Shown: positions 32,670-41,057 of the stretch, one piece after another
Layout of the letters: every line of letters begins with the position of its first letter
Numbering within the stretch: the first letter of the stretch is position 1
Assembly: GCF_902806455.1 (NCBI RefSeq)
Contig: NZ_CADCWQ010000001.1
Location: forward strand, 620,001 to 684,000
Direction: 5' to 3'
DNA length: 64,000 bases
Origin: Virgibacillus doumboii
Lineage (GTDB): Bacteria; Bacillota; Bacilli; Bacillales; Amphibacillaceae
Made by a program: the position numbers and the translations under genes
Notes under the pieces: generated by a model
Told to the model about the DNA's origin: nothing
Database searches by the model: none
Seen by the model: the letters and a program-made list of their open reading frames with translations, nothing else

Positions 32670-33270
32670 AGACTGCGAACTAGACGAGTGTTATAACACG
32701 ACTAGGAAATATACTGTGATACTTGTCGTGTTCCAATTTTTTCAGCCAGGAGTGCAACATCGCTGAAAAAATTTCCGACACTTCAAGCACAAGAGGGATG
32801 CTCGGCGAAAAGCGGATTGATTTAGGCTTAAAATCCTCGTGAGGAACCGCTCTATCGGGGAAAACGATCCCGATTTGGCTTTGAAATCCTCGTGAGGAAC
32901 CGCTCTATCGGGGAAAACGATCCCGATTTGGCTTTAAAATCCTCGTGAGGAACGGTCTATCGGGGAAAAGAATCCCGATTTGGCCTTAAAATAGTCGATA
33001 GAACCGCTCTCTCGATGAAAAGGAGACCAGTTTTGGCTGTCATAGTTTTATTCTGCTATAGTTTCCCCAAACTAATGTAAGAGGGGAATTTTCTTAGCAT
33101 GATTGCATAAACACATTTTGAAATAATCATATAAAAGGTGTGCCCAAATAAATGATGAAAATCCCTTTAACATAGTGCCTTTAAGAATCCAAGCCAAACT
33201 GAGCTGGGAATGCGAGCAAATTCCGGCTGCGGGATAAGAGGGACTAATAATCAAAATTAGTTCGCAGTTT
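32670..33270. other. Gene-free 600-base segment bounded by inverted GACTGCGAACTA ends
   Basis: AGACTGCGAACTA at 32670-32682 is matched by TAGTTCGCAGTTT at 33258-33270 in inverted order. Just inside the left end is a palindrome centred on GTGTTATAACAC (about 32687-32698), and the middle is filled by 53-base tandem repeats. No open frame of substance. It splits the carnitine genes and looks like a non-autonomous insertion. Confidence 0.55.
32800..33035 (+). repeat. 53-base tandem repeat array C1
   Basis: Units starting AAATCCTCGTGAGGAACCGC begin at 32831, 32884 and 32937 (53-base steps); decayed units precede and follow. Each holds TATCGGGGAAAACGATCCCG, itself a dyad. Related 52-base units lie at 44339-44495. 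Confidence 0.85.
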
Positions 33271-33344
33271 AAGTCTACTGTGTTAAATAACTAGAAACCA
33301 TATTTACAAAAAGAGCTAAAAACTAAAAAAGAGGGTGTGTGAAC

Positions 33345-33815
33345 ATGTCCAACCAGTCGTTCCATTATCAGAGCTATGTTCACCGTGACTGGGTTGATTA
33401 TAACGGTCACATGAATGATGCGGCATATGCAACCGTGTTCAGCTTGGCTGTCGATCACTTGATGGATCATATCGGCCTGAATGCAGAAGCCCGCAGCCAT
33501 TATGCATATACAATTTTTACACTGGAAAACCATATTTGTTATTTGCAGGAGGCTCATCAGGACGAGGAACTAAGTGTTTCTATGCAATTGCTGGATGCTG
33601 ATGCTAAACGGCTGCATGTACTTTTTATGATGAAAAATAATGAAAATCAATTGCTGGCCACAAGTGAACAGATGCTGATGGGCATGGATACAGAAGATGG
33701 AAGGCCGGCACCGTTTCCGGAAAGAGTTGCCTCTGAAGTTGAGGCGATCTGGAATGGGCATAAACATTTGGCACAGCCTGAACAAGCGGGCAGAAGGATT
33801 GGGATAAAAAGATAA
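33345..33815 (+). CDS. Betainyl-CoA thioesterase-type hotdog protein
   Basis: 156 residues from ATG with GAGGG about eight bases upstream. It is a 4-hydroxybenzoyl-CoA-thioesterase-like hotdog fold: VHRDWVDYNGHMNDAAYATV contains the conserved D-x-x-G-H-(M/V)-N active-site loop, followed by ENHICYLQEAHQDEELSVSM and RLHVLFMMKNNENQLLATSE. In the carnitine pathway CdhB hydrolyses betainyl-CoA to glycine betaine and CoA. The gene is in the right place and order, though separated from the dehydrogenase gene by 720 bases of repeat DNA. The product would be a compatible solute. Confidence 0.85.
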   Translation: MSNQSFHYQSYVHRDWVDYNGHMNDAAYATVFSLAVDHLMDHIGLNAEARSHYAYTIFTLENHICYLQEAHQDEELSVSMQLLDADAKRLHVLFMMKNNENQLLATSEQMLMGMDTEDGRPAPFPERVASEVEAIWNGHKHLAQPEQAGRRIGIKR

Positions 33816-33917
33816 TTTTTTGCTGTGCGGGCCGAGAAGGTTGTCAACTGCAGTTTTTTTATCAATGAATGAATTTGAAAAGAGCGTGCTTACAAAACAT
33901 GTTAGGAGAGATTTAAA

Positions 33918-34802
33918 ATGAAGAAAACATTATTTGTTTTAATAATAATTTTAGTATCAATGGTCATGTACGGCTGCTCATCAAACGGTGATTCAGAAGA
34001 TACGGGTGATGGGGAGAAACCAACGTTAACGTTTGGCGTCACAAACTGGACAAGTACCGTTCCGCCAACGAAAATCGCTGCTAAAATTCTGGAAAACATG
34101 GGATATAAAGTTGAAGAAATAAATGCTGATGCCGGAAGTGTTTATACTGGTATGTCAACTGGCGACATTGATATATTTATGGATTCGTGGTTTCCGGCAC
34201 AAAGACAATATATAGAAAAGTATTCTGATTCCATTGAAAGTATTTCGGTCAGTTATGATAATGCAAACTCAGGAATGGTTGTCCCTAAGTATATGGAGGA
34301 TATTAACGACGTTGCCGATTTAAAAGGCAAAGAGGGTATAGTAAATAAGGAAATGTTTGCCATTGGTGAAGGTGATCCGGCCATGCAGGATATGAAAAAA
34401 GTTATCGAATTTTATAACCTGGACATTAAAATGATCAATTCATCAGAAGCCGCAATGCTGGCAGCTGCACAAGCAAAAATGGACGAGGAAAAGCCTGTTT
34501 TGTTTTATGGCTGGCGCCCGCATTCGATGTTTGATAAATTCGATTTAAAAATACTGTCAAATAAAGAAGTAGCAGAAGAGAAAGGTTTGTTTGATACAAG
34601 TTCAGTCAATATAATTGCTAATAAAGGGTTAGAAGAAAAAGCACCAGAGGCATATACGTTTTTAAGCAACTGGAGTATATCCATTAAAGATATGGAAAAA
34701 ATGATTGCCGAAATCGACAGTGGCAAGGATCCGGACAAAGTCACACAAGCGTGGATTGATAACAATCAGGATAAGATTGAGAAAATGAAAAATGGAAAAT
34801 AA
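33918..34802 (+). CDS. Glycine betaine/carnitine-type ABC substrate-binding lipoprotein
   Basis: 294 residues. The signal LVSMVMYGCSSNGDSEDTG ends at the lipobox Cys (about residue 18). OpuAC-type features: LTFGVTNWTSTVPPTKIAAK, IDIFMDSWFPAQRQYIEKYS and PVLFYGWRPHSMFDKFDLKI, with Trp residues placed for a quaternary-ammonium cage. It lies in the carnitine locus without permease or ATPase genes, as for CaiX-type carnitine binding proteins that share a core transporter. It is similar in layout to the protein at 16238. Confidence 0.88.
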   Translation: MKKTLFVLIIILVSMVMYGCSSNGDSEDTGDGEKPTLTFGVTNWTSTVPPTKIAAKILENMGYKVEEINADAGSVYTGMSTGDIDIFMDSWFPAQRQYIEKYSDSIESISVSYDNANSGMVVPKYMEDINDVADLKGKEGIVNKEMFAIGEGDPAMQDMKKVIEFYNLDIKMINSSEAAMLAAAQAKMDEEKPVLFYGWRPHSMFDKFDLKILSNKEVAEEKGLFDTSSVNIIANKGLEEKAPEAYTFLSNWSISIKDMEKMIAEIDSGKDPDKVTQAWIDNNQDKIEKMKNGK

Positions 34803-34858
34803 GAAGTGGTTACGTGTTGCTTTTTCCAATTTTCTATATGCGTAATTCAGTAGAAACA

Positions 34859-34891
34859 TGACGGTCAGGTATTTTGCCTGATCGTCAGTTT
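34859..34891 (+). terminator. Terminator-like hairpin after the binding-protein gene
   Basis: TGACGGTCAGG pairs with CCTGATCGTCA (one G-U) over a six-base loop; the following T-run is short (GTTTA). Confidence 0.55.
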
Positions 34892-34989
34892 AATGAAGCG
34901 AGTCTTAACACGGGATAACGTAATCCCGGCATTAAAATGTTTGCGAACGATCAATGAATTAGACACTGACAAGAAAGGATCATGTAATT

Positions 34990-36690
34990 ATGAAAACAGC
35001 TAACGATCCAATTATGTGGAACGAACTCATCGAGGGAACGGAAGTCAAGGGATTAGCACAGAATCATCTATTTGCCGCTCCCGATAACGCTCAAGATCCT
35101 TCAGCGGAATTTGAAGGAACGTTGAAAATTGAGGGTGCACACATGGGGATGAACCCAGAGCTCAGCACGGATAAAGTACACGGCAAAGAAATTACCTTTT
35201 TTCCAGACGTGTCTTTGGATTTTTTTACCGTAGATGATAAATATCTGGTTCCCGTAACGCAGGATGTCATCCCGAATGGCACGTTGGAGAACACAAGAAG
35301 CTACTGGGATATCATTGTCCAGCCGGGTCGTGTTTGGAATAACGGTGACCAGGATAACGGCTGGAATCGTGCGTCATTTCCATTTTCTCTCGTCAATCGC
35401 TTAGAAGGGGAAACGCATATGGGAATTGCTATGTTCCTTTATAAAGAAGATAAAGTTTCACATGTTCGATTTCAAATCGTTGCCCAGACAGGTCCCTTCG
35501 ATGTAGCGGGCTACTTCAACGCCTGGGGAGTTACGAAAGCATCGTATGAGCCCAACGGAATAGATAACCTGGAGTATCACAAAGCTGTTTATCGCCGCCA
35601 TCTCGAAAGCCGTTTTCCAACCGCACCACTCGATGAATTAAAACAAATGGTCGGGGACAAAAATTTAGCGGCGTTTAATGGGGCAAAAGACACAGCGGAG
35701 GAAAAAAACGTTCTCCAGACTGCGCTGTTTTACGACGGGGTGCTGTATCGCTCGCCTTGTCATTTCGCTGGTGGTCCATTTCCATACAGCGATGAAATTC
35801 GTTATGGTGTTTGGTCCGTGACAAAAACAGCGATGATGAACGTGGCAATGCTGCGTTTAGCTGAGAAGTACGGGCGCGGCCTGCTTGATGAGAAGATCGC
35901 TGACTATATCCAACTGCCGGATACGCAACAAGAGTGGGAGGATGTCACATACCTGGATATGGCTAACATGGCTTCAGGACGCGGTGCCACCGCTGACGAA
36001 CCAACATGCTATTTGTGTGATTATCACAGGTGGTATTTAGCACCGTCGGAGAATGTAAAAGTTGCAGAAGCAGTCGATTACCCGCTGGTTTGGGAGCCTG
36101 GAACGAAGTATAATTATCGGGATCAAGACGCATTCCTTCTTGGCGTTGCCCTTGAAAAGTACCTTCAGCATAAAGAGGGTAAGGAAGCGACTTTGGACAA
36201 GCTGCTCAAGGAAGAAGTGTACGAACCAATCGGCATTTATTGGGGACCGGTAAATCATACAATTGAGGAGAACGGCTCATCCGGTTGTCCCAGACTGGAT
36301 TTCGGTTATCATGCCACACTGGATGAATTGACTAAAATCGCGTTGCTCTATGAAAAACATGGCAGCTGGAATGGCAACCAGATACTGCATCGCGAGTTGG
36401 TGGACAGCATATTGCCAAAAGAAAAACCGCCTGCTTTAGCCGTTTCTAAGGAGGAGAATAATGAGTTTGGGCCAAAATACTATGCCATGAACTGGCACAT
36501 TGAGCCTTATCGCTCACGAGAAGGACACGAGCTCTATCTGCCAAACATGAAGGGGTATGGTGGTAATCTTGTTACACTTATGCCAGGACAAATAGTCGCG
36601 CTGCGAATGGCAAACAAGTTAACAGCTTCAGATTCGGATGAGTTTGATTCTACGGTTCCTCAGGCAAGAGTGTGGGAGGAGCTGGTTTAG
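34990..36690 (+). CDS. Serine hydrolase of the beta-lactamase / penicillin-binding class C family with N-terminal extension
   Basis: 566 residues, AAAGGA before ATG, no signal peptide, so cytoplasmic. The C-terminal 320 residues carry the class C/esterase core: YGVWSVTKTAMMNVAMLRLA with the SxxK nucleophile (Ser about 279), and WEPGTKYNYRDQDAFLLGVA as the Y-x-N-type motif. The first 230 residues are an extra domain (NDPIMWNELIEGTEVKGLAQ; YWDIIVQPGRVWNNGDQDNG) not found in ordinary beta-lactamases. Placed directly after the carnitine binding protein, it may hydrolyse an ester or amide of a carnitine-like compound. That is inference; peptide or ester substrates are equally possible. Confidence 0.75.
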   Translation: MKTANDPIMWNELIEGTEVKGLAQNHLFAAPDNAQDPSAEFEGTLKIEGAHMGMNPELSTDKVHGKEITFFPDVSLDFFTVDDKYLVPVTQDVIPNGTLENTRSYWDIIVQPGRVWNNGDQDNGWNRASFPFSLVNRLEGETHMGIAMFLYKEDKVSHVRFQIVAQTGPFDVAGYFNAWGVTKASYEPNGIDNLEYHKAVYRRHLESRFPTAPLDELKQMVGDKNLAAFNGAKDTAEEKNVLQTALFYDGVLYRSPCHFAGGPFPYSDEIRYGVWSVTKTAMMNVAMLRLAEKYGRGLLDEKIADYIQLPDTQQEWEDVTYLDMANMASGRGATADEPTCYLCDYHRWYLAPSENVKVAEAVDYPLVWEPGTKYNYRDQDAFLLGVALEKYLQHKEGKEATLDKLLKEEVYEPIGIYWGPVNHTIEENGSSGCPRLDFGYHATLDELTKIALLYEKHGSWNGNQILHRELVDSILPKEKPPALAVSKEENNEFGPKYYAMNWHIEPYRSREGHELYLPNMKGYGGNLVTLMPGQIVALRMANKLTASDSDEFDSTVPQARVWEELV

Positions 36691-36705
36691 GAGAGTGTCT
36701 TCCGG

Positions 36706-36780
36706 GGGTGCCTGTCTTCCGGGGGTGCCTGTTTCCGGGGGGTGCCTGTCACTTCCCGGTTTTTGTCGAATCATGTCGTA
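36706..36780 (+). repeat. GGTGCCTGTCAC element D1 with two extra heads
   Basis: Full copy at 36741 (GGTGCCTGTCAC, then CCCGGTTTTTGTCGAAT), preceded by two partial GGTGCCTGT heads at 36707 and 36724. It starts just after the serine hydrolase stop. Confidence 0.85.
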
Positions 36781-36867
36781 TGAGGATGTAAATGTAAAAT
36801 AAATAGAACTTCTATTCAGGTTGAAGTGAGCAAGCGGCATTTGATGGAGCGAGTGAGATTCCAAAGT

Positions 36868-36910
36868 GATCGAAGTCGGGAGACAGCAGAGCGAACTTGG
36901 GAGTGTTGGT
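36868..36910 (+). repeat. TCGGGAGA array B2 (two units)
   Basis: AAGTCGGGAGACAGCAGAGCG followed in 21-base phase by AACTTGGGAGTG. Same family as 17270-17372. Confidence 0.7.
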
Positions 36911-37054
36911 TCTACAACAAAGTGTCAGTCTATCATGAGATTGAGAGCGTTTGAATTACAGTAAAAGTGGCAAAGGTTCTGCCCCTCTACAGTTCTTATG
37001 ATAAAATGGTGATTATACACGTGTAAAAAATTGTTGGAACTAAGAGGAGGCATA

Positions 37055-37609
37055 ATGTTGAAATTAGTTGGCGTATCAGGAACATTGGCTGGAAATAAGA
37101 CTTCTCAAGCTGTTTATGATGTACTGGAAGCTGCTGATCTGATGGATACATCGGTGAAGACTGAACTAATAGATTTAAGGGATTATGAACTTTCATTTGC
37201 TGACGGATCCCCGCTTGCTTATTTTGATGATGACACCTGGCCGGTTGCCGATAAAATCTTGTCTGCAGACTGCTTAGTGTTTGGTACACCGATTTATCAA
37301 GCTTCTATCTCCGGGGTATTGAAAAATCTGCTGGATCATCTCCCGGAATATGCGTTTAAAAATAAAGTTACCGGCATTGTCGCAACAGGTTTGTCCGAGA
37401 AACATTTTCTTGTAACGGAGTATCAGCTGAAACCAGTCCTTTCTTATTTTAAAGGGCTGATTCCTTCAGAAAATGTTTTTGTTCAGAATGATTGCTTCGA
37501 TTTGGAAAGTGGAGAAATTATCGATAAAGTCGTTGCGAAACGGCTGCGGAGTCTTGCTGAGGAAATTTTGTTTCTGCAGGGGAGTATTAATGAGCGGATG
37601 AAGCGGTGA
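37055..37609 (+). CDS. NAD(P)H-dependent FMN reductase family protein
   Basis: 184 residues from ATG with AGAGGAGG upstream. Flavodoxin-like fold: LVGVSGTLAGNKTSQAVYDV gives the GSxR-like FMN phosphate loop (here SGTLAGNK), LVFGTPIYQASISGVLKNLL is the second flavin loop (TPxYxxSxxGxLK), and IVATGLSEKHFLVTEYQLKP closes the domain. SsuE/MsuE- and azoreductase-type proteins share this pattern. It has its own promoter region and a terminator-like hairpin at 37708, so it is not clearly part of the carnitine or sugar locus. The electron acceptor is unknown. Confidence 0.85.
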   Translation: MLKLVGVSGTLAGNKTSQAVYDVLEAADLMDTSVKTELIDLRDYELSFADGSPLAYFDDDTWPVADKILSADCLVFGTPIYQASISGVLKNLLDHLPEYAFKNKVTGIVATGLSEKHFLVTEYQLKPVLSYFKGLIPSENVFVQNDCFDLESGEIIDKVVAKRLRSLAEEILFLQGSINERMKR

Positions 37610-37707
37610 AGGGCTAATGGGTAACTGGGGATCAAATCAGAAAAAGGATTAAGATTATATTTATATTGGGGTAGTTTTTTTGCTAATTCTATAATAGTAT
37701 TCGAGAT

Positions 37708-37740
37708 GACCAGCGCGGGCAATGCGCTGGTCTATTGTGT
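37708..37740 (+). terminator. Terminator-like hairpin after the FMN reductase gene
   Basis: GACCAGCGC and GCGCTGGTC pair perfectly over seven bases and are followed by a loose T-rich tail (TATTGTGTTTTAT). Confidence 0.65.
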
Positions 37741-37908
37741 TTTATAAAAGAAAATAGACTCTCTTAACTGGGACTTTGTGAACTGCCCCGTTTCCCATAT
37801 AGTAAAGGTTTTTTACAAGATTACCTGACAAGTTTTTTATCAAACCAGTTCTATTCATCCAATAAGAGGAATAAGTTTCTTAAAAACAAGAGATATTTTT
37901 CAGATTTA

Positions 37909-37923
37909 TTGAAAGCGCTTTTA
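37909..37923 (+). promoter_or_regulatory. cre-like site upstream of the sugar operon
   Basis: TTGAAAGCGCTTTTA matches the CcpA site consensus WTGNAANCGNWNNCW with one mismatch, about 110 bases before the binding-protein start. It suggests carbon catabolite control. Confidence 0.6.
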
Positions 37924-37960
37924 TAACCAGCCGGTTTAATGGAAGGCATGCTTTTTGGTG

Positions 37961-37980
37961 TTAAAGGTACGTACCTTTAA
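37961..37980. promoter_or_regulatory. 20-base perfect palindrome, probable GntR operator
   Basis: TTAAAGGTACGTACCTTTAA lies 40 bases before the ATG of the sugar binding-protein gene. Its GTACGTAC centre resembles operators of GntR-type DNA-binding domains such as AraR. The GntR/UTRA gene at 43569 in the same operon is the obvious candidate ligand. Confidence 0.72.
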
Positions 37981-38020
37981 GAATTTATTATTACAAATAG
38001 TAAGAGGAGGTTATCAGTTC

Positions 38021-39283
38021 ATGAAGAAGTGGCTGGCTTGTTTGGTGTTATTGGGGATGGTTTTTGCGACAGCTTGTGCAGGTAACTCAAGTCAGGAAGA
38101 ACAGGATAGTGGTGATTCGTCATCAGCGTCTGAAGCAACCGAAATTAGTTTCATTCATTGGAGGGGTGAGGACAAGGAGGTTTTTGAAGATATCATTGGG
38201 CAATTTGAAGAAGAAAATCCGGACATAACTGTTGAGATGAATATTTACCCTTCCGAGCAGTATCAGTCAAATGCTCAGCAATTGCTGCGTGATGGATCTG
38301 TTGGTGATGTGTTTACCTCGTTTCCGGGATCGCAATTTGAGGCTATGAAGGAAGCGGATTTGTTCACCGATTTATCGAATGAAGATTTCGTGAGTAAATT
38401 TTCAGAAGGGTCCATTGGTATTGGTCAGGCTGATGGTAAACAATTGGCCATCCCGTATCAGCTGGTGTTCAATATGCCGGTTTACAACAAGGGAATGTTT
38501 GAAGAATTGGGACTTGAGGTTCCGAAAAGCTGGTCAGAATACCAGGAGATGGCAGCTACATTGATTGAAAATGATATTGTTCCTGTTGCTTTTCCGGGTG
38601 CTGATATCGGACCGAACCAAACGATGAACAGTATGATGATGAACAACTCGGAAGAAGGCGTTTTTAAGAAACTTGAAAGTGGTGAAGAGTCACTGACAAA
38701 TGATTGGTGGGTCAAAACATTAAAGGATTTTGAGTATTTCAATGAGAATGGCTACTTCCAGGAAAATGCGTTAGGAACGAATCAGGACTCTGCCATGCAA
38801 ATGGTTGCCGATGAGGAAGCTGCAATGCTGGCCACTGGGTCCTATCATATGGCTAGTTTAAAGGATTTGAATCCGGATCTTAAATTGGGCCTATTGCCGC
38901 CAATTACGGTTCCGGAAAGTGAAGCGGAGTTCGAAGGTATCCATACGGCAACATTTATGCTCGCCATAAACAAAAAGTCCGAAAAGAAGGAAGCAGCGAG
39001 GAAGTTTATCGACTTTTTGAGTGAACCGGAGATTGCTTCCCAGTATGCCAATGGAACGGGACAGCACTTAACCGTAAAAGATGTGGAATATGAATCAGAG
39101 GAACTGAAAAATACGGCTCATTGGATCACGGATAAAAATACACGATTCCAGCCAAGGTATTTCATCACAGAGGCTGCCGTGGAGGATGCTGTGCTTGGTT
39201 CAATCGAAAACGTATTAGGTGGTGCGTCACCGGAAGATGCAGCTGCAGAGGCGCAGCAGATTGTTGAAGAAAATATCGAGTAA
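38021..39283 (+). CDS. Sugar ABC transporter substrate-binding lipoprotein
   Basis: 420 residues from ATG with AGAGGAGG upstream. The lipoprotein signal is WLACLVLLGMVFATACAGNS (Cys about 22). It is an SBP_bac_1 (family 1) protein: ISFIHWRGEDKEVFEDIIGQ, DVFTSFPGSQFEAMKEADLF, QLAIPYQLVFNMPVYNKGMF and AMLATGSYHMASL. These are typical of oligo- or monosaccharide binders of the CUT1 class. It is the first gene of an operon with two permeases, an isomerase, a PFK-like kinase and a GntR regulator. There is no ATPase gene, so a shared MsmX-type ATPase is expected. Confidence 0.92.
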   Translation: MKKWLACLVLLGMVFATACAGNSSQEEQDSGDSSSASEATEISFIHWRGEDKEVFEDIIGQFEEENPDITVEMNIYPSEQYQSNAQQLLRDGSVGDVFTSFPGSQFEAMKEADLFTDLSNEDFVSKFSEGSIGIGQADGKQLAIPYQLVFNMPVYNKGMFEELGLEVPKSWSEYQEMAATLIENDIVPVAFPGADIGPNQTMNSMMMNNSEEGVFKKLESGEESLTNDWWVKTLKDFEYFNENGYFQENALGTNQDSAMQMVADEEAAMLATGSYHMASLKDLNPDLKLGLLPPITVPESEAEFEGIHTATFMLAINKKSEKKEAARKFIDFLSEPEIASQYANGTGQHLTVKDVEYESEELKNTAHWITDKNTRFQPRYFITEAAVEDAVLGSIENVLGGASPEDAAAEAQQIVEENIE

Positions 39284-39333
39284 ATGACACACAGGGCTTG
39301 CATATAAAAGTAATCTCGTGAAGGATTGATTTC

Positions 39334-40209
39334 ATGAAAATTTCGAAGGCGATATATCTGTTTTTTATCCCGGGTCTAATCCTGTATTCGTTATTCTTTT
39401 TGTATCCGACAGTTAGTGCATTATTTTATTCGTTTACTAATTGGGATGGAATAAGTGCTGATTTCAATTTCGTCGGATTAGCAAATTACGAACGGGCAGT
39501 TACGGGTGACAGCATCTTCATGAAGTCTGTCGGAAATAATTTAGAGTTTATGGTATTTGTAGCCATCTTTCAAACCCTGGTTGCTTTGATATTCGCCGTA
39601 TTTCTGGTTAAAAATACAAAAGTGAATTACTTTCTGCGAGCCTTGTTTTTCTTTCCAACCATTTTATCATCCGTGTCAGTTGCTTTTATATGGGCGTTTG
39701 TTTATGACCCGAATTTGGGGATTTTAAACCAATTATTGAACCTTTTCGGACTTGAATTTTTGACACAGAATTGGCTTGGAAACAGTGATATTGCGATTTA
39801 CTCGTTGGCCGTTACACAAGTCTGGTTCCACGCGGGGCAGATGCTGATCATCTTTGTGGCAGGGCTGCATGCCATTCCGGAAGATTTATATGAAGCAGCC
39901 AAAATGGAGGGGGCTTCCAGATGGCAGCTATTCCGAAAAATAACCTGGCCATTGTTGGCGCCTTCAGCAACGATTGTTATCGCATATACAACGATACAGT
40001 CGTTTCAGGCCTTTGATTTAGTCTTTGCTTTGACAGGCGGCGGGCCGAATTATTCGACAGAAATTATCTCCACTTATATTTATACCGTTGCTTTCAGAAG
40101 CTATGATTTTGGGTACGCATCAGCTATTTCGGTCATCTTTATGTGTATTATTGCGCTTATTACGTACATTCAGTTTAAGGTGTTGCGTTCCAACCGGATA
40201 TCTTACTAG
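39334..40209 (+). CDS. Sugar ABC transporter permease (MalF/UgpA type)
   Basis: 291 residues, AAGGA upstream of ATG. Six hydrophobic segments, starting with YLFFIPGLILYSLFFLYPTV, and the EAA loop YEAAKMEGASRWQLFRKITW with WPLLAPSATIVI after it. CUT1 inner-membrane subunit, partner of the next gene. Confidence 0.93.
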   Translation: MKISKAIYLFFIPGLILYSLFFLYPTVSALFYSFTNWDGISADFNFVGLANYERAVTGDSIFMKSVGNNLEFMVFVAIFQTLVALIFAVFLVKNTKVNYFLRALFFFPTILSSVSVAFIWAFVYDPNLGILNQLLNLFGLEFLTQNWLGNSDIAIYSLAVTQVWFHAGQMLIIFVAGLHAIPEDLYEAAKMEGASRWQLFRKITWPLLAPSATIVIAYTTIQSFQAFDLVFALTGGGPNYSTEIISTYIYTVAFRSYDFGYASAISVIFMCIIALITYIQFKVLRSNRISY

Positions 40210-40220
40210 GAGAGGGGGCA

Positions 40221-41036
40221 ATGAGCTTGTTTTTTAGAAAGTCTGCGGTATTTATCTATGCCATTTTGATACTGGTGCCGCTTATTATGGTCGTTTTGAC
40301 ATCGATGAAAACATTGGAGCAGACGTTTGATAACCCGTTGGGAATACCGGCGGAAGGCCTCATTATCGATAACTTTATCAACTTATTTCAGGAACAGACG
40401 ATGGCAGGCTATTTTTTGAATAGTACAGTTGTAACCCTTTCTTCTGTAACGCTTACCTTATTTTTCGCTGCCATGATTGCTTTTGGTATCACACGGCTGA
40501 ATAACTGGAAAGGGAATGGACTTTTCGCCTTGTTTACGGTTGGTATGATGGTTCCGCCCCAGGTAAATATGGTTCCGTTATATTCACTCGTGTTGGATTT
40601 AGGATTAACAAACAGCTTGCTGGGGCTGATTTTAGTTAATATTGCTTCCACATTGCCTGTTGGTGTCTTTATTCTGACAGGATTTATGAAGACACTGCCA
40701 AAAGAACTGTTTGAAGCATCGACCATTGATGGTGCCGGCAACTGGCGGATTTTTTCAAAAGTGGTTGTTCCATTATCATTGCCTTCCCTTTCGGCCACCG
40801 CCATCTTTTTGTTTGTGATGCATTGGAATGACTTGTTGTATCCATTGCTGTTTATTACAGATAATGCATATAAGACACTGCCGCTTGCATTACTGGACTT
40901 TCAGGGGCAGTATTTCACGAATTACCCGATGTTGTTTACAGGAGTCCTGATTGCATCTGTTCCAATGGTCATTATGTATATCTTTTTACAGCGCTATTTT
41001 GTTACAGGCATGACATCAGGCATGGTCAAGGGCTAA
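40221..41036 (+). CDS. Sugar ABC transporter permease (MalG/UgpE type)
   Basis: 271 residues, AGGAGAGGGGG before ATG. Six membrane segments; the EAA loop is FEASTIDGAGNWRIFSKVVV, and the C-terminus YFVTGMTSGMVKG is characteristic of the second CUT1 permease. It begins 11 bases after the first permease. Confidence 0.93.
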   Translation: MSLFFRKSAVFIYAILILVPLIMVVLTSMKTLEQTFDNPLGIPAEGLIIDNFINLFQEQTMAGYFLNSTVVTLSSVTLTLFFAAMIAFGITRLNNWKGNGLFALFTVGMMVPPQVNMVPLYSLVLDLGLTNSLLGLILVNIASTLPVGVFILTGFMKTLPKELFEASTIDGAGNWRIFSKVVVPLSLPSLSATAIFLFVMHWNDLLYPLLFITDNAYKTLPLALLDFQGQYFTNYPMLFTGVLIASVPMVIMYIFLQRYFVTGMTSGMVKG

Positions 41037-41057
41037 ATTTTGAAAGGAAGTGATCAC

